Source: Nitrososphaeria archaeon
GTDB taxonomy: Archaea; Thermoproteota; Nitrososphaeria; Geothermarchaeales; JDFR-13
Length of the DNA: 64,000 nt
Assembly (NCBI GenBank): GCA_027078545.1
Contig: JALWXN010000004.1
Coordinates: forward strand, 330,737-394,736
Direction of reading: 5' to 3'
How positions within the stretch are numbered: the first letter of the stretch is position 1; every line of letters begins with the position of its first letter. This document shows, in pieces, positions 51,127 through 59,678 of this stretch. Under the pieces are notes generated by a model. The model made no database searches. It had not been told where the DNA came from and saw only the letters and a program-made list of their open reading frames with translations. Both the position numbers and the translations under genes were made by a program.

Positions 51127-52592
51127 TAGTAGGCCTTCGCCACTAGGACTCGGCTCCTCGCCTCGCCACCGCATACTATGCATCTCGCCCCCTCTCCAGG
51201 CTTCTCGTCTAGGAACCTACCCCTCACCTCGTAGCCCCCTGTTGTGGTCTTGAGCTCCTCCGCACATTCCTCTGAGTCGCAGAAGTCTGTCTTGAAGAGG
51301 CTGTAGCTCCCCCTCAGCTCCATCAGCTCGTCTATACTCCCTACCGTGGCTATGTTCTTCTCCATCTCCTCCCTAGCCCTCCTCTTAAGTGTCTCTGGGA
51401 TGTCCTCCATGAGGTATGCTATGTACTCCCTCAGCCTCCCGAGGTCTACAATCTCCCTCTCCCGCTTATCCCTCCTGAAGACTGACACCTTGTTCTGCTC
51501 CACCTCTCTGGGGCCTATCTCGATCCTTATTGGTATGCCTAGGAGGTCGTAGTGGTAGAACTTCTCCCCAGGCGTCTTCTCGCTGAGGTCTGCATATACC
51601 CTGTATCCCGCCCCCTCTAGGAGGCTCCTCACCTCCTCTATGTAGTTCTCGAGCCTCTCCCTGCTGAAGCCTGTCTTTGGTATGGGTATGATGACTATCT
51701 GTATGGGTGCCACTCTTGGTGGTAGGACTAGGCCGTAGTTGTCTCCATGTACCAGTATGAGTGAGGCTAGTATCCTTGATAGCCCTATGCCGAAGCATGT
51801 CTGCTCTCCATAGCTGTAGCTCCCGTCTATGTCGTGGAACTTTATCTCGAAGACACGTGAGAACTTCTGGCCCAGGTAGTGTGTAGTCCCTATCTGGAGT
51901 ACCCTGCCGTCGGGGAGTAGGGTGTCGAATGCATATGTGTGCTCCGCCCCTGGGAACTTGTCGAAGTCCATCCTCATGACGTGGAGGAAGGGTATGCCTA
52001 GGACCTCGTAGGTCACCCTGTGGAAGATGTCCTTGTCCTCGACCGTCTGTCTCAGGGCCTCCTCAGCCGTCCTGAAGACGTCGTGGGTCTCTATCCATAG
52101 GAACTCCCTACCCCTGATCAGCGGCCTCGTGGCCTTGGTCTCGTATCGATATACGGCCACTGTCTGGTATGCCTTTAGTGGGAGGTCTTTGTAGCTGCTT
52201 ATCCATAGGCTGTAGAGGGGGTAGATCGCTGTCTCGCTGGTTGGCCTGAGTGCGAGCCTCTCCTCCAGCTTGGTGAGGCCTGCATGGGTTATCCAGAAGA
52301 CCTCAGCCTCGAACCCCTTTATATGCTCCGCCTCCTTCCTAAGGTTTGCCTCTGGTATGACGACTGGGAATAGTATTGGTCTATGCCCAGTCTTTTCGAG
52401 CTCCTCCTCGTATAGCTGGATGATCCTCTTCATTATACTCATTCCGTAGGGCATGTAGACGATGAAGCCCTTCACTCCATACCTTATATCTACTATCCCG
52501 GCCTCCTGGAGGACCCGGCTGTACCACTCACTAGTGTTTGTCTTCTTGTCTGGGAGCTTCTCCTCTACGGTTTTGGAGGAGTCTCTACTCAT
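51126..52592 (-). CDS. proS: Prolyl-tRNA synthetase, archaeal/eukaryotic type
   Basis: A 488-residue class II enzyme: GFIVYMPYGMSIMKRIIQLY, motif 2 as YQTVAVYRYETKATRPLIRG, and motif 3 as CFGIGLSRILASLILVHGD; zinc-binding C-terminal region with CRIVCGGEARSRVLVAKAY end. The archaeal type lacks the bacterial editing insertion. ATG 52592 rather than TTG 52601 is used. It is divergent from the NnrD-like gene; a TATA-like AAATATTTT lies at plus 52602-52611. Confidence 0.93.
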   Translation of the reverse strand: MSRDSSKTVEEKLPDKKTNTSEWYSRVLQEAGIVDIRYGVKGFIVYMPYGMSIMKRIIQLYEEELEKTGHRPILFPVVIPEANLRKEAEHIKGFEAEVFWITHAGLTKLEERLALRPTSETAIYPLYSLWISSYKDLPLKAYQTVAVYRYETKATRPLIRGREFLWIETHDVFRTAEEALRQTVEDKDIFHRVTYEVLGIPFLHVMRMDFDKFPGAEHTYAFDTLLPDGRVLQIGTTHYLGQKFSRVFEIKFHDIDGSYSYGEQTCFGIGLSRILASLILVHGDNYGLVLPPRVAPIQIVIIPIPKTGFSRERLENYIEEVRSLLEGAGYRVYADLSEKTPGEKFYHYDLLGIPIRIEIGPREVEQNKVSVFRRDKREREIVDLGRLREYIAYLMEDIPETLKRRAREEMEKNIATVGSIDELMELRGSYSLFKTDFCDSEECAEELKTTTGGYEVRGRFLDEKPGEGARCIVCGGEARSRVLVAKAY

Positions 52593-52641
52593 GTTTACCA
52601 AAAATATTTAGATAGGCCGGAGCCACTATATTTTAATATCA

Positions 52642-53475
52642 ATGAGTAGTCCTCCCGATGACCGTGTCCTCGAGATTCTTAGGAGGATGGAGTATAGTGA
52701 TTTTGGTGATCGGGGTAGGCTAGCGGTTATAGGTGGTGGCTACCTCAATGTTAATCCGCCCTTGATAGCCGCCTCTACCGCCTCCGCCCTGGGTATAGAC
52801 TCTCTATACCTCCTCATGCCTGAGAGGCTCCTCAGGCTCAGGTGTTTCGGCTCCCTCACCATCAGCCTGATACCCCTGCCCGATCATAAGGTTACCCATG
52901 GTGTTGTGAAGTGGGTTGAGCGGCTCATCGATCGGCGTAGGCTCAGGGCTGATGTAGTCCATGTCGGGCCGGGCTTCACTGGTCATAGGGGGTATATCGT
53001 GGAGCTGGTTAAGCTCCTCGATAGTAGGGGTATGAACCTGGTAATCGACTCTGGCGCTCTCTACCCAGAGGTCTTGAGCCTGGACCTTGACTGGTCATCC
53101 ACGATACTGGCTCCCCATGAGGGTGAGTATAAGATGCTCTTCGAGGGTGATGACCCGCTCTTCAAGCTGGAGGAGTACAACGTATTCCTGAAGAGGCTAG
53201 GCGGGGCCAGGTATATCTCTATGGGTAGGGTGGTGTATGACGTCTCTGATCCATGCTGGCCTACGAGGTATGGCTCTGGCTATGTGGCCACTGGTCTTTT
53301 GAGCGGGTCATATGCACTGACTGGTGGGGCATTGGACGCTGCTATGCTCGCCGGGTCGTTACTAGTGAAAATGATGGGTAAACTACGTGAAAACGGATGT
53401 TTTCACGTATCTGTGGAGCGGCTTGTGGAGCTCGCCTCGGAGGTTGTGAGGGAGGTCTCACTGGGATCCGATTAG
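52642..53475 (+). CDS. NAD(P)HX dehydratase (NnrD)-like protein, catalytic motif altered
   Basis: A 277-residue ribokinase-like protein with LAVIGGGYLNVNPPLIAAS, VHVGPGFTGHRGYI and STILAPHEGEYKMLF, the order of the YjeF C-terminal domain. NnrD proteins end with a GTGD-type loop whose aspartate is catalytic; here the equivalent stretch is RYGSGYVATGLLSGSYALTG, with Y in place of D. It may be inactive, have a new role, or work on another substrate. Carries a perfect inverted repeat at 53385-53408. The stop overlaps the DUF72 stop by 18 bases. Confidence 0.7.
   Translation: MSSPPDDRVLEILRRMEYSDFGDRGRLAVIGGGYLNVNPPLIAASTASALGIDSLYLLMPERLLRLRCFGSLTISLIPLPDHKVTHGVVKWVERLIDRRRLRADVVHVGPGFTGHRGYIVELVKLLDSRGMNLVIDSGALYPEVLSLDLDWSSTILAPHEGEYKMLFEGDDPLFKLEEYNVFLKRLGGARYISMGRVVYDVSDPCWPTRYGSGYVATGLLSGSYALTGGALDAAMLAGSLLVKMMGKLRENGCFHVSVERLVELASEVVREVSLGSD
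53385..53408 (+). repeat. Perfect 10-base inverted repeat inside the NnrD-like gene
   Basis: ACGTGAAAAC (53385-53394), loop GGAT, then GTTTTCACGT (53399-53408). The stem is perfect and AT-rich compared with the surrounding gene. It is in the coding frame of the NnrD-like gene near its 3' end. Confidence 0.6.
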
Positions 53476-54177
53476 CCTCCTCAGCTCGGTGGCGTTCCTA
53501 TACATCTGGATGTTGTTGAACATGATGTATATAGTCTTCTCCCTGTAGGGAGCCAGCTTGGCTAGGAGCCTCTCCATGTCTCCATGGGTGTATACGTATC
53601 CGAGCCCCCCTATGCCGTGGAGCCTCAGGTATAGGACCTCGGGATGGGTATCGATCACTCCGTCCTTGAAGGGGTCTGTCGTGAATATGTATCCAAGCCT
53701 GGAGAGCGTCTTCACTACGTGGGGCTGGAACCAGGACTCGTGCCTAGGCTCTATAGCTAGTAGGCGGCTAGACATCTCTCTCAGCCTTGTGAGGGTCTCC
53801 TTCATATAGCCCTCCCAGGCCAGGCTGGGCGGTAGCTGTATCAGGAGTAGCTTGGCATCCAGGGCCTCCCCAAGCTCCTCACTTATCCTGAAGGCGTTGT
53901 AGACCTCCTCTGTGGGCTGTAGGGCGCCATACTTCTTGGGGTCTCCCTCTAGCCTACCCTTGAACCTCCTCCACGTGGGGCTCGTGGTCTTATGGCTGAC
54001 CCCCTGCCAGACCTTGAGGGTATACTCAACGGTTGGCGGGGTCTCCTCCCTCAGCCTCCTATACTTCTCGACGGTCTCGGGCTGGTAGAACGTCCTCTGC
54101 ACCTCGATAGCATCAACGTTTAGGAATAGCTCCTGCCTCCGCACCGGGAAGCCGCAGACACCGACCTTGAAGGGCAT
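53458..54177 (-). CDS. DUF72 protein
   Basis: A 239-residue protein with VGVCGFPVRRQELFLNVDAI near the start, EVQRTFYQPE, FPLKVWQ-like EYTLKVWQGVSHKTTSP, LLLIQLPPSLAW and LAIEPRHESWF. These match DUF72, a TIM-barrel family of unknown function that often keeps E and H residues like the EPRHESW here. Divergent from the ECF S-component gene. Confidence 0.88.
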   Translation of the reverse strand: MPFKVGVCGFPVRRQELFLNVDAIEVQRTFYQPETVEKYRRLREETPPTVEYTLKVWQGVSHKTTSPTWRRFKGRLEGDPKKYGALQPTEEVYNAFRISEELGEALDAKLLLIQLPPSLAWEGYMKETLTRLREMSSRLLAIEPRHESWFQPHVVKTLSRLGYIFTTDPFKDGVIDTHPEVLYLRLHGIGGLGYVYTHGDMERLLAKLAPYREKTIYIMFNNIQMYRNATELRRLIGSQ

Positions 54178-54258
54178 CTCAAGAAACTTAGATTTGTGGA
54201 GACGTATTTTTAACCCGGGCTTTATATTTAGGATATCATCTCCTAGATATAATCAAGG

Positions 54259-54801
54259 ATGCCTAGGAAGTCACTGGTAATTGGATATGTATCGGTCTTC
54301 ACGGCCCTTGCCGTGGTGGGTAGGCTCGGCTTCACTGTGCTGCCCAACGTGGCTCCAGTTGCGCCTCTCAGCATGGTGGCCGGCTATCTAGGTGGCCCCC
54401 TGGCCGGGTTTGCTGTTGGGGCTATGTCTATGATTGTCAGCGACGTCTTCATCGGTATGGGGCCATGGACGCTCTTCACCTCTTTCTTCATGGGTGTTGT
54501 CGGGGTCTTTGGCTGGCTTATCAGGAGGCTCCGTTGCGATGGCTATCTAAGCTTCTTCATTGCATACCTGGCTGTGCTTCTCTATGATGTGGGTACCAGC
54601 GTGGGTACGGTGATACTCTTCGGCGTCGACCCGCTGATCAGTATACTCAACCTCTTCATACCCATATTCTTCCTAGGCATCCCCTACCCGATGGGGCCTG
54701 TCCACGAGTTCTCCTCTAGCCTCATGTTCGTCCTCTTGATGGAGAGTCTTAGGAGGTTCGGCTTTGTGGAGGTGTATAGCTATGGATGGGAAGGTCTTTA
54801 A
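54259..54801 (+). CDS. ECF transporter S-component
   Basis: A 180-residue membrane protein of about six helices with FTALAVVGRLGFTVLPNVAP and VAPLSMVAGYLGGPLAGFAVG, the pattern of ECF-type substrate-binding S-components for vitamins. It is followed, with a 20-base overlap, by an exported DUF4430 protein. The substrate is not shown; cobalamin is plausible from the DUF4430 partner. No EcfA or EcfT gene is in the window. Confidence 0.75.
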   Translation: MPRKSLVIGYVSVFTALAVVGRLGFTVLPNVAPVAPLSMVAGYLGGPLAGFAVGAMSMIVSDVFIGMGPWTLFTSFFMGVVGVFGWLIRRLRCDGYLSFFIAYLAVLLYDVGTSVGTVILFGVDPLISILNLFIPIFFLGIPYPMGPVHEFSSSLMFVLLMESLRRFGFVEVYSYGWEGL

Positions 54802-55378
54802 GGCTGTGATAGCTGTCTTCTTCATCTGGTCGATACTGGCCTCCGTGGCTGCAGGCTACTTCTACAACCTGGCTGTCCAGCTTGAGGAGGAGAATGCCAG
54901 GATCTCTGAGGAGCTATCGGCTGCCCAGGATAGTCTTAGCCAGCTCCAGGAGGCTGTGAATAGTCTGAGGGAGTCGATAGGGAGTCTCAACAGTACTTAC
55001 CAGGAGCTTCTCCAGAACTATTCAGAGGTTATTGATAGGCTGGCTAGGGATCTTAACAGTGGCTACGTCAGCCTCATCATAGACTTTGGTAATGGTACCG
55101 TGAAGTATTATAAGCTCCTCGTCGTCTATGGCGAGAACGACACTGTCTTCGACCTCTTGATGGCTACTGGCCTGGAGATCGACTATACAGAGTATCCCGA
55201 GTTCAACGACGTCTTCATCAACTGTATAGCTGGTGTCTGTGGTATGCAGACGAGTGAGAATAGTGGTATGTACTGGCTCTTCTACGTCAATGCAGAGATG
55301 AGTCAGAGGGGTGCTAAGCAGACCACTGTTACCGAGGGGGACGTGGTTGAGTGGGTCTATAAGGAGGTCTCCTGGTAG
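54782..55378 (+). CDS. Exported coiled-coil DUF4430 protein
   Basis: A 198-residue protein: one N-terminal membrane helix (VIAVFFIWSILASVAAGYFY), a coiled coil of about 65 residues (EENARISEELSAAQDSL), and a C-terminal DUF4430 domain (TVFDLLMATGLEIDYTEYPE; GMYWLFYVNAEMSQRGAKQT). DUF4430 is related to the C-terminal domain of transcobalamin/intrinsic factor and typically binds a small ligand. ATG 54782 follows GGAGGTG. Coupled to the ECF S-component gene, so it probably delivers or traps the same ligand outside the cell. Confidence 0.78.
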   Translation: MDGKVFKAVIAVFFIWSILASVAAGYFYNLAVQLEEENARISEELSAAQDSLSQLQEAVNSLRESIGSLNSTYQELLQNYSEVIDRLARDLNSGYVSLIIDFGNGTVKYYKLLVVYGENDTVFDLLMATGLEIDYTEYPEFNDVFINCIAGVCGMQTSENSGMYWLFYVNAEMSQRGAKQTTVTEGDVVEWVYKEVSW

Positions 55379-55386
55379 CCCTCCCA

Positions 55387-55405
55387 AACCCCTATTTTTT
55401 ATAGT
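55387..55405 (+). terminator. T-rich terminator after the DUF4430 gene
   Basis: CCCCTATTTTTTATAG lies directly after the stop codon. The same AT-rich run may also contain the TATA box of the S26e gene, as an archaeal TATA is similar. Confidence 0.35.
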
Positions 55406-55437
55406 ATCTCAGCCATATTTAGAGTGGTGCTCCTAGG

Positions 55438-55728
55438 ATGCCTGTTAAGCGTAAGAATCGAGGTAGGAGGAAGGGTAAGGGTAGGAAGGGTAGGGAGGAG
55501 TATGTATACTGCTCCAACTGTGGTAAGCGTATACCTAGGGATAAGGCGATCAAGGTTGAGAGGCGCCTAACACCTGTCGATCCGCAGCTGGCGAAGGAGC
55601 TTAGGAAGCAGGGCGCGGTGATAATGTCGACACCCATACTGAAGTACTACTGTGTCTCCTGTGCCGTCCACTATGGCATTGTCAGGATAGGTGGCTATAG
55701 CGAGAGGATGGCTAGGGAGGAGTATTAG
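55438..55728 (+). CDS. rps26e: Small ribosomal subunit protein S26e
   Basis: A 96-residue basic protein, MPVKRKNRGRRKGKGRKGRE start, with zinc ribbon CSNCGKRIPRDKAI and YYCVSCAVHYGIVR. These are the S26e signatures. ATG 55438 is preceded by GTGGTG. A T-rich run CCCTTTTTTAAGC follows the stop at about 55753-55765. Confidence 0.93.
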   Translation: MPVKRKNRGRRKGKGRKGREEYVYCSNCGKRIPRDKAIKVERRLTPVDPQLAKELRKQGAVIMSTPILKYYCVSCAVHYGIVRIGGYSERMAREEY

Positions 55729-55801
55729 TCCTCGACTATAGGCAATAAGCTAACCCTTTTTTAAGCACCTCCAACCTCCTAATACTTATTAGTGATCGGG
55801 G

Positions 55802-56530
55802 ATGTCTGAGGAGTCGATCATAGAGATTAGGAAGAGGATATTCGGGGATATCCTCTCTGCCGACGATATCGGCGGGGCGATGAGGAGGTGGAGGATGTTC
55901 TTCAAGATCTCCCAGGTGGATCTGGCGAGGTTCATGAACATATCCTCCTCGGTACTGTCGGAGTATGAGAATGATCCTAAGAAGTCTCCGGGCGCCAGGT
56001 TCATCAAGAGGTATGTCGATGCCCTCCTGGAGATCGATATGAATAGGGGTGGGAAGATCATCAGTGTACTGGCCAATAGCGACGTCTCTCTACAGGTTGG
56101 TAAGGAGATCCTTAAGATGCGTGACTATAAGAAGCCCTTCCCGGCTGAGAAGCTTGTGGAGCTCCTCGACATCGAGATCCTCTATGGCGAGGAGGCTGTT
56201 AGGGATACCCAGCTCTATGGCTATACCGTGCTGGACAGTGTAGCCGCTATACTCTCGATGAGTGGCCACGTCTACTACAGGATCTTCGGGAGGTCTACTG
56301 AGAGGGCGTTGATATTCACCAATGTCTCGACGGGGCGTTCACCCATGGTTGCTGTGAGGGTCTATCCATTGAAGCCTAGGATGGTCGTCCTCCACGGGCC
56401 TAAGAAGGTGGATAGCCTGGCTGTGAAGATCGCTGAGAAGGAGTCGATCATACTGGGTAGGAGTAGGCTTAGGTTCCAGCCAGACCTCCTCCAGACCCTT
56501 GATGAGATTGACCAGTTGGTAGAGGCTTAA
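55802..56530 (+). CDS. HTH (Cro/C1-type) transcriptional regulator with archaeal C-terminal domain
   Basis: A 242-residue protein. Residues about 27-75 form a lambda-repressor-like HTH (RRWRMFFKISQVDLARFMNI, SSSVLSEYENDPKKSPG), followed by a conserved archaeal domain (LVELLDIEILYGEEAVRDTQ; YTVLDSVAAILSMSG) of the COG1709 type. The regulated genes are unknown. Its own TATA-like AATACTTATTAG lies just before the ATG. Confidence 0.82.
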   Translation: MSEESIIEIRKRIFGDILSADDIGGAMRRWRMFFKISQVDLARFMNISSSVLSEYENDPKKSPGARFIKRYVDALLEIDMNRGGKIISVLANSDVSLQVGKEILKMRDYKKPFPAEKLVELLDIEILYGEEAVRDTQLYGYTVLDSVAAILSMSGHVYYRIFGRSTERALIFTNVSTGRSPMVAVRVYPLKPRMVVLHGPKKVDSLAVKIAEKESIILGRSRLRFQPDLLQTLDEIDQLVEA

Positions 56531-56558
56531 TTTACCTCCCCACACTTTATATAGTAAA

Positions 56559-57347
56559 ATGAGTATTTCGGGTGACCCGGCCGTAGATACGGCGCTTAAG
56601 CTCGTCGTGCTGGCCGTGGTCTCCATCATATCCTATAGGCTACGCTTCCTCGATGGGAGGGGCTTTATAGCCTCCCTGGCCATTGGCTCGGCCGTCCTCT
56701 TCATTGGTGGGTGGCGCCTCTTCGCCCTCCTCCTACTATTCCTCCTGGTGGGTAGTCTGCTGACCAAGGTTTTGAATGGGGGTGGGGGTATCAGGGGTTG
56801 GCGCAACGTCTTGGCGAATGGTGCGTGGGCCGCGGCCTCTGCATCTGCCTATGGATTGTCTGGTAGCCAGGCGGCCCTCCTATTCTTCCTGGGCACCTTG
56901 AACGCTATGTTTAGCGATACCGTCTCCACGGAGGTTGGTATGTATCTGGGTGGGAGGCCTAGGCTTATAACCAAGCCTTGGCTGGAGACTAGGAGGGGCC
57001 TCTCCGGAGGAGTTACTGTCCCCGGCCTGCTTGGAGGCTTCTCGGGTGCTATACTCTTCTCATACCTATCCCTCTACATGTTTAATGGTGAGCTGGATAG
57101 CCCTGCAATGGTCTCAGTCGCCTGTGCAGGTATACTGGCCAATGTCCTCGACAGCTTCCTAGGCGCTACTCTACAGGCTAAGTATAGATGCGCCTCCTGT
57201 GGGGAGGTGGTTGAGGAGGATGTGCACTGTGGCGTGAGGGCGGTCTTGATCTCTGGCTATAGGGGTGTGGATAACCATATGGTGAATATGGTCTCCAGCC
57301 TTGCCGGGGGTCTCCTGGCTATTGGGCTGTACTACCTAGTCTTCTAG
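56559..57347 (+). CDS. DUF92 integral membrane protein
   Basis: A 262-residue protein with about seven membrane helices and the DUF92 marks VLANGAWAAASASAYGLSG, GTLNAMFSDTVSTEVGMYLG, TRRGLSGGVTVPGLLGGFSG and VLDSFLGATLQAKY. DUF92 is the TMEM19/phytyl-phosphate kinase family, probably acting on isoprenoid alcohols or phosphates. It has an extra CASCG / CGVR pair near the C terminus. The stop overlaps that of the convergent pyrE by four bases. Confidence 0.85.
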   Translation: MSISGDPAVDTALKLVVLAVVSIISYRLRFLDGRGFIASLAIGSAVLFIGGWRLFALLLLFLLVGSLLTKVLNGGGGIRGWRNVLANGAWAAASASAYGLSGSQAALLFFLGTLNAMFSDTVSTEVGMYLGGRPRLITKPWLETRRGLSGGVTVPGLLGGFSGAILFSYLSLYMFNGELDSPAMVSVACAGILANVLDSFLGATLQAKYRCASCGEVVEEDVHCGVRAVLISGYRGVDNHMVNMVSSLAGGLLAIGLYYLVF

Positions 57348-57970
57348 CCTTTAACGGTTCTTAGATGCTCCATAACCGTGTTGTACTCCTCCTCCGTTAT
57401 CGCCTCGACCCTCCAGAGAGCCTCTATCACCTCTGATATGGTGACTACCCTGTAGACGTTCAGCCCCTTCTCCACAAGCTTCTCGTAGCCGCCCTCCTCC
57501 CTATCCAGTATTACGAGGACGTTCTCCACCTCCACGCCATACTTATCCCTCAGTGCGTCGACCACCTTTAGGATCGTCTCGCCGGTGCTTATCATGTCGT
57601 CTATGAGTAGAGGGGTCTCGAAGGTGTTTAGCACCCCTATCCTTACCTCGACCTCGTCTGGATCCACTAGTGAGAAGGGTGTCTTCCGCGCTAGGGCTAG
57701 GGGTATGGTTATCACGGCGCCCTTATCCATTATACCGATGAACTTGTCTATCTTCTCCAGCTCGGGGCTGACTAGGATCTTCCTGTTTATATGGTCTATC
57801 AGGGTGTTTAGGAGGTCTATCCTCGAGGATAGGAGGGTGAAGTCGAGGAAGTATGGGGTCTCTATGCCGTTTGAGAGCTTGAACCTGCCGAACCTGAGTA
57901 GCTTACCCTTCGTTACGAGCTTGGCTATTAGGTGGGTCTCCGGGTCTATCATCCCTATTCTCCCAGTCAT
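57344..57970 (-). CDS. pyrE: Orotate phosphoribosyltransferase
   Basis: A 208-residue enzyme with LRFGRFKLSNGIETPYFLDF near residue 26, LIDDMISTGETILKVVDAL (PRPP motif near residue 117) and FIGIMDKGAVITIPLALARK. Catalyses orotate to OMP in pyrimidine synthesis. ATG 57970 or ATG 57952 (the MIDPETH start) are possible. Divergent from gap; AATATTAT between them serves as TATA for one or both. Confidence 0.88.
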   Translation of the reverse strand: MTGRIGMIDPETHLIAKLVTKGKLLRFGRFKLSNGIETPYFLDFTLLSSRIDLLNTLIDHINRKILVSPELEKIDKFIGIMDKGAVITIPLALARKTPFSLVDPDEVEVRIGVLNTFETPLLIDDMISTGETILKVVDALRDKYGVEVENVLVILDREEGGYEKLVEKGLNVYRVVTISEVIEALWRVEAITEEEYNTVMEHLRTVKG

Positions 57971-58011
57971 AATATTATGTGGCTATAGGCATTAATGATG
58001 TGGTGGTCTAT

Positions 58012-59001
58012 GTGGTCAGGGTCGGTATAAACGGCTTCGGTAGGATAGGTAGGATGGTATTCCGACACTCCCTCGGTATCGATGGGGTTGAGGTGGTGGC
58101 TGTCAACGACCTATCCGACGTGAAGATGCTGGCCCATCTCCTGAAGTATGACAGTATCCATGGTAGGCTGGAGGCGGATATAGGGTATGGAGATGGATAT
58201 ATTACGGTCGACGGCTTAGAGGTTAGGGTCTTCAATAGTAAGAGCCCCTCCGAGATACCCTGGGACTCCGTGGATGTAGATATCGTCGTCGAGTCTACAG
58301 GCCTCTTCAGGGAGAGGGATGCAGCGGCCCTACACCTTGAGAGGGGGGTGGATACCGTGGTTATCTCGGCGCCTGGTAAGGGTGTCGACCTCACCGTGAT
58401 ACCCTATATCAATGAGCATCTCTATAGGAGGGGTGAGCATAGGGTCATATCTATGGCCTCATGTACGACCAATGCCTTGGCCCCACTGATCAAGGTTCTC
58501 CACGACAACCTTGGTATTGTGAAGGGTGGGATGACCACTGTTCATGCCTATACCAATGACCAGAGGATCCTCGACGGTATTCATAGGGATCCTAGGAGGG
58601 CCCGTGCAGCTGCGGTCAACCTTATACCGACGTCTACAGGTGCTGCCAAGGCTATCTTCGAGATCTATCCTGAGCTTAGGGGTAGGCTCGACGCCTATGC
58701 GATCAGGGCGCCTGTGGCTGATGGCTCGTTGATAGATCTTAAGGTCGTGGTCTCTAGGGAGACTAGTGTGGAGGAGGTTAATAGGCTGTTTAGGGAGGCC
58801 TCTGAGGGTGAGCTCTCCAAGATCCTACAGTATGTGGAGGAGCCTATAGTCTCCTCGGACATAATCAACAATACGTATCTATCGATATTCGACAGCCTCT
58901 TGACCGAGGTTGTTGACGGGGACTTTGTAAGGGTTGTCAGCTGGTACGACAATGAGTATGGATATTCCTACCACCTGGCGAGCCTCCTGGCTAGGCTGTA
59001 G
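58012..59001 (+). CDS. gap: Glyceraldehyde-3-phosphate dehydrogenase, class I (bacterial type)
   Basis: A 329-residue enzyme: VGINGFGRIGRMVFRHSL at the N terminus, VNDLSDVKMLAHLLKYDSIH, ASCTTNALAPLIKVLHDNLG with catalytic Cys near residue 151, VHAYTNDQRILDGIHRDPRR, NLIPTSTGAAKA and SWYDNEYGYS. These are class I (bacterial/eukaryotic) GAPDH motifs, not those of the archaeal class II enzyme, which reads INGYGTIGKRV and has no SCTTN. GTG 58012 with GGTGG upstream is chosen. Class I GAPDH is rare in archaea and suggests transfer. Confidence 0.93.
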   Translation: MVRVGINGFGRIGRMVFRHSLGIDGVEVVAVNDLSDVKMLAHLLKYDSIHGRLEADIGYGDGYITVDGLEVRVFNSKSPSEIPWDSVDVDIVVESTGLFRERDAAALHLERGVDTVVISAPGKGVDLTVIPYINEHLYRRGEHRVISMASCTTNALAPLIKVLHDNLGIVKGGMTTVHAYTNDQRILDGIHRDPRRARAAAVNLIPTSTGAAKAIFEIYPELRGRLDAYAIRAPVADGSLIDLKVVVSRETSVEEVNRLFREASEGELSKILQYVEEPIVSSDIINNTYLSIFDSLLTEVVDGDFVRVVSWYDNEYGYSYHLASLLARL

Positions 59002-59003
59002 AG

Positions 59004-59678
59004 ATGGATAGGTTTATCGAGCTCCTCTGGGAGAGGGGGGAGGAGCTGGCCCGGCTGATAGGGCCTCCCAGGCCTGGCCAGCCTATGGAGATGTATATCG
59101 AGGATGTGGAGTGGCACTTCTCGGGGGATTCCCCCATCTCCCCCCTCGACGTGTATGAGTATATGCTTAGGGGTGTAAAGTCTATATCGGCTGGTAGGAG
59201 GCCCTATATAGGCCTGGCTGTGGAGGAGGGTGTCGAGATTCTTAGGCCACTCAAGATGTATGCCTCTCTCCTTGGTATGGAGGCCCTGGTCATGGGGCGT
59301 CTGGAGCGTGGGAGGGCCGGGGTATTGATGCCGAGGGCGTCTGAGATACCTGTATACATCGTCTCGGAGAGGATTATAAGGGGGTATGACTGGGAGCCGG
59401 TGGTTAGGGATGGGCTTATACTGGTGGATAGAGAGCACTCACTCCAGCTCCTCATGCATTTTATAAGGCCCTATCTCCACCTGGGGCTGGGCACGCCTAT
59501 GCCTATCCTCACCCCTATTAAGCGTGTAGTCGGTCTTCCACGGGGCTCGATGCTCCTCAATAGGCTCTTGGAGCCGGTGGATAGTCTTGGGGAGGCCTAC
59601 TACGTCGCCCTCTCCGATGGTAGGGAGGGGTTTGCGGAGCCCTTAAGGTTTGTAGCTGTCCCTAGGTATGAGGCCTAG
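59004..59678 (+). CDS. Uncharacterised protein downstream of gap
   Basis: A 224-residue protein starting two bases after gap. Not recognised. It has an alpha/beta look (LDVYEYMLRGVKSISAGRR; YIGLAVEEGVEILRPLKMYA; GLILVDREHSLQLLMHFIRP) and a DxE near residue 145. No signal peptide. The tight spacing suggests co-translation with GAPDH and a role in the same process, but that is speculation. Its stop overlaps that of the wHTH gene by 36 bases. Confidence 0.55.
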   Translation: MDRFIELLWERGEELARLIGPPRPGQPMEMYIEDVEWHFSGDSPISPLDVYEYMLRGVKSISAGRRPYIGLAVEEGVEILRPLKMYASLLGMEALVMGRLERGRAGVLMPRASEIPVYIVSERIIRGYDWEPVVRDGLILVDREHSLQLLMHFIRPYLHLGLGTPMPILTPIKRVVGLPRGSMLLNRLLEPVDSLGEAYYVALSDGREGFAEPLRFVAVPRYEA

